NCBI GenBank assembly: GCA_002347365.1
Contig: DDWT01000013.1
Span: 1-64,000 of the forward strand
Reading direction: 5' to 3'
Origin: Actinobacteria bacterium UBA2279
GTDB taxonomy: Bacteria; Actinomycetota; Coriobacteriia; Anaerosomatales; Anaerosomataceae
Length of the DNA stretch: 64,000 nucleotides
The notes under the pieces: generated by a model
What the model was told of the DNA's origin: nothing
Seen by the model: the letters and a program-made list of their open reading frames with translations, nothing else
Databases searched by the model: none
Shown: in pieces, positions 25,961-34,325 of the stretch
Layout: each line of letters begins with the position of its first letter
Numbering within the stretch: the stretch's first letter is position 1
Made by a program: the position numbers and the translations under genes

Positions 25961-27067
25961 CTACGGAGTCACCCCCACGAACGCCGAGATGACCCACGCC
26001 ACGATGGCGAGCGCCCCCGCGCCCACCTGGAACGGCAGTGCACGGCGCATCTCGTGCTCCACGCCCGATGGTGAAGTGAACGGCGTGGAGCCGGTGAAGT
26101 TCATCGCGATATAGGACGCACCCGCGGTCACACCCAGCACGATCGCCGCGCCACCGAACATGTTGGGTCGGATGCCGAGCGCCGCAACGGCGACTATCGT
26201 TCCGAGTCCGGCCAGAGCTCCCACGGTCGCGCCCTTCAGCGAGAACGAACGGCCCGGTAGCCAGGGCAGCAACACGGGCGTCACCACTCCACCGGCCAGG
26301 AGCGCTGCGATCGCCGCATCCAGCGTGAACACACCGCGATGTGCGACCGCCTGAAGCGAGTATCCCCAGCTCCCAGCCCCGGCCAGCAGCATGACGGCGG
26401 CCGCCACCAGCAGCGGCCTGGGCCGGAACGCGGCCGCGAGTTCCACCGGCGCGAGCACGAGCCGCTCGCGGAGCGTGAACGTCACCAGCCGCATCTCCGA
26501 ACTCGCTTTCATGCCTGCCGAGAGGAACGCCGGCACGTCAGCTGCGCGTACAGGGCCGTACACGACGCGGAAGCCGGTGGCCGCACGCACGTCATGCGCG
26601 GCAACTCCCGGAGCGCCCAGCTGCGGCAGCACCAACACGCGATGGCTCACGACCTGTGCGAGATCTGTCGCGAGCACACGCCGCACCACCTCGATCGTGC
26701 CAAACGTCCCCTTGCCTGCGGCACACCAGACATTAACGCCCTTGGTGTCCAGCACGAGTATCCACGCATCGACACCCGTGAGCTCGCGTCGCAGCGCGTC
26801 GAAAGTGAGCTTGTAGTTCGCGGTGACCAGCACCGGCGCAGTGTCATCAGGTGACCCCACGGCGTACAGACCCGGTGGCACGCGATATTCCATGCGCTTG
26901 ATGCCCCAACGCACACCGTACCCGCCGAGATGATCGGTGCGCGTCAGGTTCGTGGCCACGGTCGGCACCGGACCGCGCACGGTATCGATCTCCCCCGTCA
27001 CCCACGGCGTGGGTCCGCTGTAGTCGTAAGGCGGTTCGTCCGCGTTCCCGCTGCAGCACTCGCTCAC
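25961..27067 (-). CDS. hgcA: Mercury methylation corrinoid protein HgcA
   Basis: A 368-residue membrane-anchored corrinoid protein that transfers a methyl group to Hg(II). The N-terminal corrinoid-binding domain (CFeSP gamma-subunit-like) contains the diagnostic cap-helix motif GVNVWCAAGKGTF, with the cobalt-coordinating Cys at position 115. About five hydrophobic segments follow from residue ~225, and the conserved IAMNFTGSTPFTSPSGVE is near the C-terminus. The GTG start at 27067 overlaps the arsR stop by 4 nt (GTGA), so it is translationally coupled to arsR, and hgcB follows with no gap. The N-terminus has an additional vicinal pair MSECC, about 20 residues before the conserved region. Domains, motif and neighbour all agree. 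Confidence 0.96.
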   Translation of the reverse strand: MSECCSGNADEPPYDYSGPTPWVTGEIDTVRGPVPTVATNLTRTDHLGGYGVRWGIKRMEYRVPPGLYAVGSPDDTAPVLVTANYKLTFDALRRELTGVDAWILVLDTKGVNVWCAAGKGTFGTIEVVRRVLATDLAQVVSHRVLVLPQLGAPGVAAHDVRAATGFRVVYGPVRAADVPAFLSAGMKASSEMRLVTFTLRERLVLAPVELAAAFRPRPLLVAAAVMLLAGAGSWGYSLQAVAHRGVFTLDAAIAALLAGGVVTPVLLPWLPGRSFSLKGATVGALAGLGTIVAVAALGIRPNMFGGAAIVLGVTAGASYIAMNFTGSTPFTSPSGVEHEMRRALPFQVGAGALAIVAWVISAFVGVTP

Positions 27068-27384
27068 GAGCGACTCCGATCCGTCGTGCAGGCACAGCTG
27101 TCGTCGCCTGAAGGAGCGGATGCAGCGGCCCGTCCAAGCGCCGCATACTCCTCGGCCAGTGCCTCGAATGCCGCGGGCTCAAGAGAGCAATGAAGCCACT
27201 GCCCCACCTTGCGCGTCCGCACGAGCCCGGCGGCACGCAGCTTCTTGACATGGTGGGACACGAGCGCGTCGGAGGCGTCGAGTCCCTTGGCCAACTCGCA
27301 CACGCACAGCTCGCCGCGGGTGAGCATCTCCACGATCTTCATACGCCGCTCATCGGCGAGCGCTTTGAGTACGTTGATATCCAT
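27064..27384 (-). CDS. ArsR/SmtB-family metal(loid)-sensing repressor
   Basis: A 106-residue winged-helix regulator. RGELCVCELAKGLDA carries the Cys27-x-Cys29 pair of the ArsR alpha-3 metalloid site, and DALVSHHVKKLRAAGLV is the recognition helix. A further CxC pair (Cys97, Cys99) lies in the C-terminal tail, which could complete a three- or four-Cys site. Its stop overlaps the hgcA GTG. A large palindrome lies 21 nt upstream of its ATG, so autoregulation of the whole arsR-hgcAB-trx-permease operon is likely. The inducer (As(III), Hg(II) or other) is unknown. Confidence 0.92.
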   Translation of the reverse strand: MDINVLKALADERRMKIVEMLTRGELCVCELAKGLDASDALVSHHVKKLRAAGLVRTRKVGQWLHCSLEPAAFEALAEEYAALGRAAASAPSGDDSCACTTDRSRS

Positions 27385-27404
27385 GGCGAGCAGTCTAGTC
27401 CCGC

Positions 27405-27442
27405 GCTGGGCGTGTTGTCAAACGTTCGTTTGAACGCCCAGC
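27405..27442 (-). promoter_or_regulatory. Long palindrome upstream of arsR-hgcA, candidate ArsR operator
   Basis: Inner arms TCAAACG (27418-27424) and CGTTTGA (27427-27433) around TT form a near-perfect palindrome. Outer arms GCTGGGCGT (27405-27413) and ACGCCCAGC (27434-27442) are perfectly complementary, with a 4-nt asymmetry between them. The site is 20 nt before the arsR ATG. It could equally act as a terminator stem for the upstream phosphoesterase gene, or both. Confidence 0.6.
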
Positions 27443-27454
27443 TAGATGCCAGTG

Positions 27455-28246
27455 TCAGTCACCCAACAGCGCAGCCGCGAGCGTCTCAGGAAGACCCGCC
27501 GCACGCATCGCCTCGGCCACCTCGGCGACGGGATACCCGACGCGATGCGTCCGCGTAGCGACCCATGTCTCACTCGCGCCTGCAGCTGCCGCCGCAACGT
27601 CATCGGGAGCAGCCGCACGGACCTCGGCCTGACTCCCAAGCAACAACTCGACCCAACACGCGCGCGCATCGCCATCTTTCGGTTTGCCCACGGAGCCCGA
27701 ACTCACGTAGTGCACCAACGCGTCGCCGGAAGGCACGGCGCGGTGATACGGCACATGTACGTGCCCGACACAGACGATGTCGGCTGCCGCCGTCTCAGCG
27801 AGACGGGCCAGCTGCGCATCGGAGCGGTCGGGCAACAGGTACTCGTTGATCTTACGGGGACTGCCGTGTGTCATCAGCACGCGCGCTGTCCCCTCCACGA
27901 TCCGGTATTCGAAGGGGAGCGACACGAGCCATGCCCCGTCCACGTCTCCCACCCGGGCGGCCGTGAAGTCGTAGGACGCCGCCCCATCCGCTTTCGCCTG
28001 CTCGGTCGCGTAGTAGCAGCCGCACTGGCCTCGTCTTCCGCCCACACCATCGTCGTAATTGCCGATCACAACGGGAATGCCCAGCCCTCGCACGCGCTCG
28101 ATGACACCAGCGGGGTCGGGACCGTAGCCAACCAGGTCACCCAGGCACACGCGTTCGACGACGCCTGCCGCATCGACATCCGCGAGCACCGCATCAAGCG
28201 CGGGCAGGTTTCCATGTATGTCCGAGAAGAGCGCTATTCTTCGCAT
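27455..28246 (-). CDS. Calcineurin-like metallophosphoesterase (YfcE/MJ0936-like)
   Basis: A 263-residue cytosolic phosphoesterase. ALFSDIHGNLPALDAVL carries the DxH metal ligands, then LGDLVGYGPDP (GD), VIGNYDD (GNYD in place of GNHD), MTHGSP (GH) and VGHVHVPYHRAV (GHxH). The fold and metal ligands are complete except that His is replaced by Tyr in the GN(H/Y)D box, a known variant. ATG 28246; a 61-residue upstream in-frame extension has no support. It is divergent from the MFS/spermidine synthase-like gene. The phosphate ester hydrolysed is unknown. Confidence 0.82.
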   Translation of the reverse strand: MRRIALFSDIHGNLPALDAVLADVDAAGVVERVCLGDLVGYGPDPAGVIERVRGLGIPVVIGNYDDGVGGRRGQCGCYYATEQAKADGAASYDFTAARVGDVDGAWLVSLPFEYRIVEGTARVLMTHGSPRKINEYLLPDRSDAQLARLAETAAADIVCVGHVHVPYHRAVPSGDALVHYVSSGSVGKPKDGDARACWVELLLGSQAEVRAAAPDDVAAAAAGASETWVATRTHRVGYPVAEVAEAMRAAGLPETLAAALLGD

Positions 28247-28401
28247 GGAGCCATTCTGTAGCACCGCACCATAAGCGGCAATGCGCTGCAGCTGGATGCG
28301 GCGCGGCATGGCGCCGCAGACGCACTTGCAGGGTTGCACCCCACCTCGGTCGAACATCATCCTGACGACAAGGAATCCTCGCACCGGACGGAGCCGAAGG
28401 T

Positions 28402-29955
28402 ATGGTCCTCTACTTCGTAGTGTTCTCATGCGGCGCGTGCCTGATGGGCCTCGAGCTCCTCGGAGCCCGTGTGCTCGCCCCCGTGATGGGCAACTCCATC
28501 TTCGTGTGGGGCAGCGTCATATCCAGCTTCATGGCCGCCATGAGCGCCGGCTACTGGCTGGGTGGCGCTGCATCTGACCGCTTCGGCGCGTCCCGCTCCC
28601 TCGGGGTTGTGATCGGCAGCGCCGGCATCTGGACCGCCCTATCCCCCCTCATCGCGGATGCCACGCTGGAATGGGCCGGAACGCTCGGTCCCCGGGTCGG
28701 CTCGCTCGTCGCCACCACGCTCATCTTCACCGGACCGGCGTTCTTGCTCGCCATGGTGTCACCGATGGGCGTCAAACTCGCCTCCGCAAAAGGGCTCGGC
28801 AGGATCGGCCGTTCGGCGGGCGGGCTGTACGCGATCTCCACCGCAGGCAGCATCTTCGGCACGCTCGCCACGTCGTTCTGGCTCATCCCGATCTTCCAGG
28901 TAGAACCGCTGACCATCGGCATCGGTATCGCGCTCGTCGCAATAGCGTTCATCAGCCTAGGACTACCCCAACCACACGCCGATGACATAGCCCCGCGCGA
29001 GCTGGGCATCCGATGGATGGGGGTCACCGTCGTGCTGGCCATCGTCGGTGTGCTCGTCGGCGGGGGCATGCTCCTGCGCATCGGTCCGGATACGGGCACC
29101 AACGTCGATGGTGAGGCCGTCATATTCAAGCAGGACACGCAGTACCACCGCATCACCGTCACAGAGGCGGATGGCGTGCGCTGGCTGCGCTTCGACAAAA
29201 GCCGCCAGTCGGGCGTCGCACTCGCCGACGGCTACACAAGCGTGATCGCCTACCCGAACTACATGCATCTGGCCCTTGCCGCCAGCCCCGAGGCCAGAAA
29301 CGTCCTGGTCCTTGGCCTGGGAGGCGGAGCGATCACCAAGCGCATGTGGCGCGACTACCCCGAGATGACTATCGACTCGGTGGAGATCGATCCCGTTGTC
29401 GTGGATGTTGCCGAGCGGTACTTCGGGTTGCCGGACGATGCGCGCCTGACGACCTCGGTGATGGACGCCCGTCGCTATGTCCAAAACTCCGACGAGCTCT
29501 ACGACATCATCGTCATCGACGCCTACTACGCCGACTCCCTGCCGTTCCATCTCACCACAGAGGAGTTCTTCCAAGAGGTGAAGAGCCGACTGGCTCCAGG
29601 CGGGGTCGTCGCATACAACGTCATCTCATCGGTCAGCGGCGAACGCAGCGAGCTGTTTCGCAGCATGTACCGCACGGCGACCGGCGTCTACGATCACCTG
29701 TGGGTGTTCCCTATCGGACTGGGTGACAGCGGCGCCCTGGGAGCGAACCGCAACATCATCGTTCTCGCCACTGACTCGGACTTCAGCGAGACCGAGCTGC
29801 GTGACCGGATCAGCGGCAGAGTGGATGGCCGAGTGAAGATCGCCGGCTTCGAGGCTTTCGGCGATGACCTCTACACCGGCATCGTGCCGGTTGCGGATGT
29901 CCCGAACCTGACCGACGAATTCGCGCCCACCGACTCACTCATCGAGGTCAACTGA
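28402..29955 (+). CDS. Fused MFS-like membrane/spermidine synthase-like protein
   Basis: A 517-residue protein with about eight N-terminal hydrophobic segments (starting at FVVFSCGACLMGLELLGARV, to residue ~225) and a cytosolic SAM-dependent methyltransferase-fold domain. It has the SpeE-like VLGLGGGAITKRM, DSVEIDPVVVDVAERYF, DIIVIDAYYADSLPFHLTT and GGVVAYNVIS. This is the fused MFS/spermidine synthase family. The catalytic DAY(Y)AD motif is present, so a polyamine or related aminopropyl transfer is possible, but the family's function is not established. ATG 28402 has GGAG 8 nt upstream. Its 3' end overlaps the convergent next gene by 21 nt. Confidence 0.85.
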   Translation: MVLYFVVFSCGACLMGLELLGARVLAPVMGNSIFVWGSVISSFMAAMSAGYWLGGAASDRFGASRSLGVVIGSAGIWTALSPLIADATLEWAGTLGPRVGSLVATTLIFTGPAFLLAMVSPMGVKLASAKGLGRIGRSAGGLYAISTAGSIFGTLATSFWLIPIFQVEPLTIGIGIALVAIAFISLGLPQPHADDIAPRELGIRWMGVTVVLAIVGVLVGGGMLLRIGPDTGTNVDGEAVIFKQDTQYHRITVTEADGVRWLRFDKSRQSGVALADGYTSVIAYPNYMHLALAASPEARNVLVLGLGGGAITKRMWRDYPEMTIDSVEIDPVVVDVAERYFGLPDDARLTTSVMDARRYVQNSDELYDIIVIDAYYADSLPFHLTTEEFFQEVKSRLAPGGVVAYNVISSVSGERSELFRSMYRTATGVYDHLWVFPIGLGDSGALGANRNIIVLATDSDFSETELRDRISGRVDGRVKIAGFEAFGDDLYTGIVPVADVPNLTDEFAPTDSLIEVN

Positions 29956-30570
29956 CACCGGCACGTGATTACGCGACTCGCGGACCGGCAACGTCTTGAG
30001 CCGCTCCTCGTACGCGGCCTGTTTGCGTTCAGCCAGCAGTGGCGCCGCCATGCCCCATGCTGCTATCCCAAGGCCCACGCCGGCGGCCAGAAACCCGAGT
30101 ACCTTGACGAACGTCGCAATCGTCTCGGCATGCTGCAACACGCCCCAACGGGAGAAGATGAACACCCAGTCATGCCCGTCCTGCCCGCCAAGCAGGGGCA
30201 GCACACGCACAGGTGCGTCGGCCATGTAGGTGGCGATGTTGCGCAAGGCAACGGCTTCCCAGCCCATCATCAGCGCACCGGCAAATCCATCGTGACGGCC
30301 GAAGAAGAAGTATGCGGCCAGGCCGAGCGGGACAGCGAACTGGAGCAATGTGCCACCGAACGCGTGAACGGTGTCCGGCGCCCACATCAGCAGCATGTGT
30401 CCGAGCTCGTGGAAACCCAGGTCGACGTAGGAGAGAAGGCCGACCCAGCCGTCATTCGCGACGGCCGCCCACTGCAGACCGACGACGATCACTACAGCGA
30501 CGATCCACCGCACTGCGGCATGCCATGCGGGGCCTGCTTCGTCTGTGAGTTCACGTCCCATACGAGGCAT
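29935..30570 (-). CDS. Membrane protein with HELGH zinc-protease motif (M50-like)
   Basis: About 211 residues from ATG 30570 (alternatives at 30627 and 30561; no clear ribosome site). Five to six hydrophobic segments with FHELGHMLLMWAPD in the second, the HExxH zinc motif of site-2 type or M50 proteases. The second zinc ligand motif was not identified, so protease activity is not certain. Its last 21 nt overlap the 3' end of the convergent gene, an unusual arrangement. Confidence 0.6.
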   Translation of the reverse strand: MPRMGRELTDEAGPAWHAAVRWIVAVVIVVGLQWAAVANDGWVGLLSYVDLGFHELGHMLLMWAPDTVHAFGGTLLQFAVPLGLAAYFFFGRHDGFAGALMMGWEAVALRNIATYMADAPVRVLPLLGGQDGHDWVFIFSRWGVLQHAETIATFVKVLGFLAAGVGLGIAAWGMAAPLLAERKQAAYEERLKTLPVRESRNHVPVSVDLDE

Positions 30571-30612
30571 ATCGGCGGGAGAGCCATCGGTGTTAAGCCC
30601 CCGTGGACCAGA

Positions 30613-30643
30613 AAGGGGCCGCGCCACCGGCGCGACCCCCCTT
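30613..30643 (-). terminator. Hairpin downstream of the CWB2 surface-protein gene
   Basis: Arms AAGGGG/CCCCTT with a further GCGCC/GGCGC stem, 17 nt after the stop of the surface-protein gene. The minus-strand tail is CCCTTT, weakly T-rich. Confidence 0.5.
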
Positions 30644-30659
30644 GGTCACTGCGTAACTG

Positions 30660-33389
30660 CTACCAGCCAAGCACCGTATACACCGCGCTCTTGACGGCAT
30701 CGGAGATGGCCACCGTGCCGCCGAAGAACTGAACGGCATCGACTTCTTCCGAATGCGCATTCAAAGCGGCAGCCGCAGCCGGACTCAAGCTCGTCGACGG
30801 CGTCAGCAGCAACACGCCACCTCGGGTGCCGATGCCTGGTCCTCCGCATAGGGCGTCCGGGAAGTTCAATCCGGTCGCCATGCCAACAGCCTCAAAGGTC
30901 GCCAATCCGTTGTCGTATGCCCACTCGGATATCAACGCGGCCGTGGCGTAACGGTCTGCGCCGCCGATACGCTCGGTGGTCACGCCGAGGCTCTTCTGAA
31001 CGCCGGCTTCGACCTGAACCCTGACTGCAGCAGGACCGCCGAGAACAGCCGCGCTCGTCACGCCGTAGTTGCGAAGAACGTCCACGGTCGACGCGGGAAG
31101 CCTGTCGGGCCGCACCAGCAGAACGGGGATCACGTTCGAATACGCGACCGGCGCCACGGCGAGCGCATCGGCGAAGTTGTCGCCGCGAGCCATGAACACC
31201 ATGCCGTTGAACTCGGAGTTGTCGATCACGTGTCTCGCGATGATCGAGGCCGTCTCATAGCGGTCGATGCCGCCCAGGCGGGTCACACTCATCCCAAGAC
31301 CGACAAGGGCGCTCTCGACCTGTGTACCGACAGCGCCGCGGCCTCCAACGATGAAGGCTCGTGTCGCTCCGAGGCGTTCGATCTCCGCGACTACCTCGGG
31401 AATGAGCACAGTGCTCGGGGTGAGGAGCAGGGGCGCGTCGTAGAGCCCGCACAGCGCAGAAGCGCTCAAGCCGTCGGGGAAGCGCTCGCCGGTCGCTATG
31501 ACGACCGTATCGGCAGAGTCGAAGTTCTGCTCCACGACCTGGATCGCGGTGGTGTACCGCGTGGTGCTCCCAAAGCGACCTCCGGGCGTGTACTCGTAGG
31601 CGCCCATATCCCACTCATATGTGCCGTCTTCATTGCCGTCCTGCGGGCGCCAGTTGCCTGCGAAGTCGTCCTCGAGCCCCCAATCACCCGTGACACCGTC
31701 AACGCACGGGGAGCCAAGCGCTAGCCGGAAGTCACCGTTCGGTGCGTCCATGAAGCGCGGATCTTCGTAGATCAGACCGGCCTCATCGTAGAAGGAAGTC
31801 AACGAGACTTCTGCGATGCCCATGTACTCCGGTCCCGACTTCAAGTCGTCGTAGTACAGACCGAGCGCTCCCGACCATACGATCGAAGAGCTGGAGCCCT
31901 GCGGGTGCATGCCGGAGTACTCGTCCTGGCCGTCCCAGACTATCGAGTTCTCTATCCACATGTCCGCCATCTCGCCCTGACTCCACACGCCCCACTGGCT
32001 TCCGTTGCCGTACAAGGTGCAGTGGGCCACGTCACCGTACACGTCCGCGAAGGCGACGGTCGGGAACTCGATGGTGTTGTCGATGAACAGGTCGTTGTTG
32101 AGCCATGCTACGCCGCCCATCGCTATGAAGGCGGTCTCGACGGTGTTGCCAGTGAATAGCGTCCGATCGACCTCGGCATAGGCGCCAAGCTCACTTACGC
32201 TCGCGCTGACGTCAGGTCCACCGGTGGGCCTGCCGACCTTCGAACCCATCGCGGAGTCGCCGGGAGACGCGTGACGGTCACCTGTACTTGCGATGACATT
32301 CTCGTTCATCCACGCCGGCCCCGAAAAGCCGACGGCAGCGAAGCCCGCGTGTCCCGAGACAACGGACTGGTCCACGAACAGCTCGCTCCAGTTCGCAGCG
32401 ATCGCTCCATACGCACCTACATTGCCGGAGAGCTTCGTGCGCACGAAGCCAAGGGACGAGTACTCTCCATAGACACCGCCACCATCAAGAGACGGCCACC
32501 CGTTATCCTGGACGGTAAGTCCTCCACCCCAAGGGCCCAGCGACCCGGGCATGATGTCCGGGGTGTCCGCCAATACGTTGTTGGTGATGAACGAGTCATA
32601 AACCTCAAGATCCGCGTTGTAGGCATAGATGCCGGCGCCAAGATAGTCGGCTTTGTTCCCTGTGATGGTGCAGCCATCAAGCTCAAGGCTCGAGTCTCGC
32701 ACCGAGATGCCGCCGCCACTGAGTGTCCCGTCGCCGGAGAACAGTCTCGCCGGCTCGATGGGCGCGAGGGTCGAGTGTGAACCGTTACCACTGATCACCG
32801 AGTCGGCAAGTAGGACCTGGCTGTAACCGACAACACTCAGACCTGCGCCTTCGTACGCCAAGTTGTCACTGATGACCAGATCGGAGAGGTCAGCTTCGCA
32901 CGATGAGATCACCATGCCGCCACCCGAGGGCATTCCGTTGGGCTCGATCTCACTCAGAGCCATACGGGTCGCCCCGGTGATCGTGAAGCCGTCCAGACTG
33001 AAGCCGGCGTCGTATGCTTCGATCAGCGGCCCGGCCGCTCCGCCGCCGTTGATGATCGTACGAGCCGAGCCGCCGGTCGAGTAGATATCGTACCAGCCAC
33101 CGTTGATCTCAAGCGGGAAGGTCTCGTAGGCACCGTAGGTGCCCGGAGCTACCACGATGGAGTCATCCGGCTCAACCACAGCCAGCGCACTCGTGATGCT
33201 GCGGAACGGATCAGCGACCGTGCCCGTCCCGACCGAAGTCGCCGAGGCGTTCACATACCAGGTCGTTGTCGGTGCCGGGATGGCCACCGCGGTGCCGGGT
33301 GTGGCCGGCATCACTCCCACGACGAACGCTAGAATCGTGATCATAACCAGTGTGCGCGCCGAGCGACGCATCGGACGCGATGAGCGCAT
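30660..33389 (-). CDS. Exported right-handed beta-helix protein with three C-terminal CWB2 repeats
   Basis: A 909-residue surface protein. A signal peptide (basic start, then LVMITILAFVVGVM) with cleavage near residue 35 is followed by a DUF1565/pectate-lyase-like right-handed beta-helix (YVNASATSVGTGTVADPFRS, then recurrent short beta-rungs with N and G ladders to residue ~590). From ~606 there are three cell wall-binding type 2 repeats of ~95-105 residues (RYTTAIQVV, GGIDRYETASII, GGADRYATAALI; each with FPDGL/FADAL/FPDAL and the VGG-type loop). CWB2 modules anchor proteins to wall polymers in Gram-positive bacteria, so this protein is likely displayed outside. ATG 33389 has GGGAGG 5 nt upstream. 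The ligand is unknown. Confidence 0.85.
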   Translation of the reverse strand: MRSSRPMRRSARTLVMITILAFVVGVMPATPGTAVAIPAPTTTWYVNASATSVGTGTVADPFRSITSALAVVEPDDSIVVAPGTYGAYETFPLEINGGWYDIYSTGGSARTIINGGGAAGPLIEAYDAGFSLDGFTITGATRMALSEIEPNGMPSGGGMVISSCEADLSDLVISDNLAYEGAGLSVVGYSQVLLADSVISGNGSHSTLAPIEPARLFSGDGTLSGGGISVRDSSLELDGCTITGNKADYLGAGIYAYNADLEVYDSFITNNVLADTPDIMPGSLGPWGGGLTVQDNGWPSLDGGGVYGEYSSLGFVRTKLSGNVGAYGAIAANWSELFVDQSVVSGHAGFAAVGFSGPAWMNENVIASTGDRHASPGDSAMGSKVGRPTGGPDVSASVSELGAYAEVDRTLFTGNTVETAFIAMGGVAWLNNDLFIDNTIEFPTVAFADVYGDVAHCTLYGNGSQWGVWSQGEMADMWIENSIVWDGQDEYSGMHPQGSSSSIVWSGALGLYYDDLKSGPEYMGIAEVSLTSFYDEAGLIYEDPRFMDAPNGDFRLALGSPCVDGVTGDWGLEDDFAGNWRPQDGNEDGTYEWDMGAYEYTPGGRFGSTTRYTTAIQVVEQNFDSADTVVIATGERFPDGLSASALCGLYDAPLLLTPSTVLIPEVVAEIERLGATRAFIVGGRGAVGTQVESALVGLGMSVTRLGGIDRYETASIIARHVIDNSEFNGMVFMARGDNFADALAVAPVAYSNVIPVLLVRPDRLPASTVDVLRNYGVTSAAVLGGPAAVRVQVEAGVQKSLGVTTERIGGADRYATAALISEWAYDNGLATFEAVGMATGLNFPDALCGGPGIGTRGGVLLLTPSTSLSPAAAAALNAHSEEVDAVQFFGGTVAISDAVKSAVYTVLGW

Positions 33390-33415
33390 CCGGGCCTCCC
33401 TCCCTGTCAGCCACT

Positions 33416-33447
33416 ACGGATCGACAATCGTGCACGTGCCGATCCGT
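33416..33447 (-). repeat. Inverted repeat in the leader of the CWB2 surface-protein gene
   Basis: Perfect 8-bp arms ACGGATCG/CGATCCGT around a 16-nt loop, 27-58 nt upstream of the start codon. A TTGACA is adjacent on the minus strand (33455-33460) without a good -10. Probably a regulatory hairpin or operator; no known riboswitch class recognised. Confidence 0.4.
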
Positions 33448-33673
33448 CTCCTACTGTCAACGTACCGTTACCCACTGCAATGGGGTAGATTCCTCCGCCA
33501 GACGGCCATTTGTTGGAGATGTACGGTGCTTAATCCGCGTGGAACGTTATCCGCCTAACGAACGCATGCAGACGCACCGCACGGCCGTACGGGCAGTGCG
33601 GCCGAACGGGCAGTGGTTCACAGCAGCGGCGTCAGTCATACTCTGTTGCAAGCAGGCAGCGAACAGGAGCGCT

Positions 33674-34252
33674 ATGCCGATCTCAGCAGACCAAGCACTG
33701 GAGATGCTTCGCGAAGGCAACCGCCGTTTCGCATGCGGGGAGGCACGCAATCGCTTCACCACAGACGAACGCGCTCGCGCGCTCGAAGGCCAGGAACCGT
33801 GGGCGATCGTTGTGGGGTGTTCGGACTCGCGCGTTCCCGTCGAGGCCGTCTTCGATGTCGGAAGTGGCGACCTGTTCGTGGTGCGCAGCGCCGGACATGT
33901 GCTCTCGGCGGCCGGACTCGCATCGGTGCGTTTCGCCGCCGAGAAACTCGGGACGCGACTCGTGGTCATCCTCGGCCATGAGGACTGCGGCGCGGTGAGT
34001 GCAGCTCTTGCGGGTGATGCACCGGATTGGCTCGAGCCGATCGTCGGGCATATCGACGTCACCCGTGCGGATCCGACACGCGCTCCCGCAGATGCCGACG
34101 ATGCGCTCCTTGCAGCGGCAGTGGACTCACATGCACTCGACACCGTCGCGGAGCTGCGGACCTGGTTCGCCGCGGGCGGTCTTTCCGACCCCCCGCGCGT
34201 GGTTGGCGCCGCCTACAAGCTTGCAACCGGCGAGGTCCACTGGCTGACGTAG
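33674..34252 (+). CDS. Beta-class carbonic anhydrase
   Basis: A 192-residue zinc enzyme that interconverts CO2 and bicarbonate. Zinc ligands and catalytic residues are seen: Cys49, Asp51 and Arg53 in VVGCSDSRVP, and His102 and Cys105 in LGHEDCGAV. Start ATG 33674 has AGGAG 5 nt upstream; the longer upstream frame is unsupported. Family assignment is firm; cytosolic by absence of a signal peptide. No operon partner. Confidence 0.92.
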   Translation: MPISADQALEMLREGNRRFACGEARNRFTTDERARALEGQEPWAIVVGCSDSRVPVEAVFDVGSGDLFVVRSAGHVLSAAGLASVRFAAEKLGTRLVVILGHEDCGAVSAALAGDAPDWLEPIVGHIDVTRADPTRAPADADDALLAAAVDSHALDTVAELRTWFAAGGLSDPPRVVGAAYKLATGEVHWLT

Positions 34253-34325
34253 CGATCCTCCTGATCGTTCGCAGTCCCGTCGGATGATCCATCCGCGCCG
34301 AGCGGGGCTCTTTGACGAAGTGCGA

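Noticed and set aside
33390..33673. Promoter based on TTGACA at 33455-33460
   Set aside because: No acceptable -10 at 16-18 nt on the minus strand; only the hairpin is kept as a candidate leader element.
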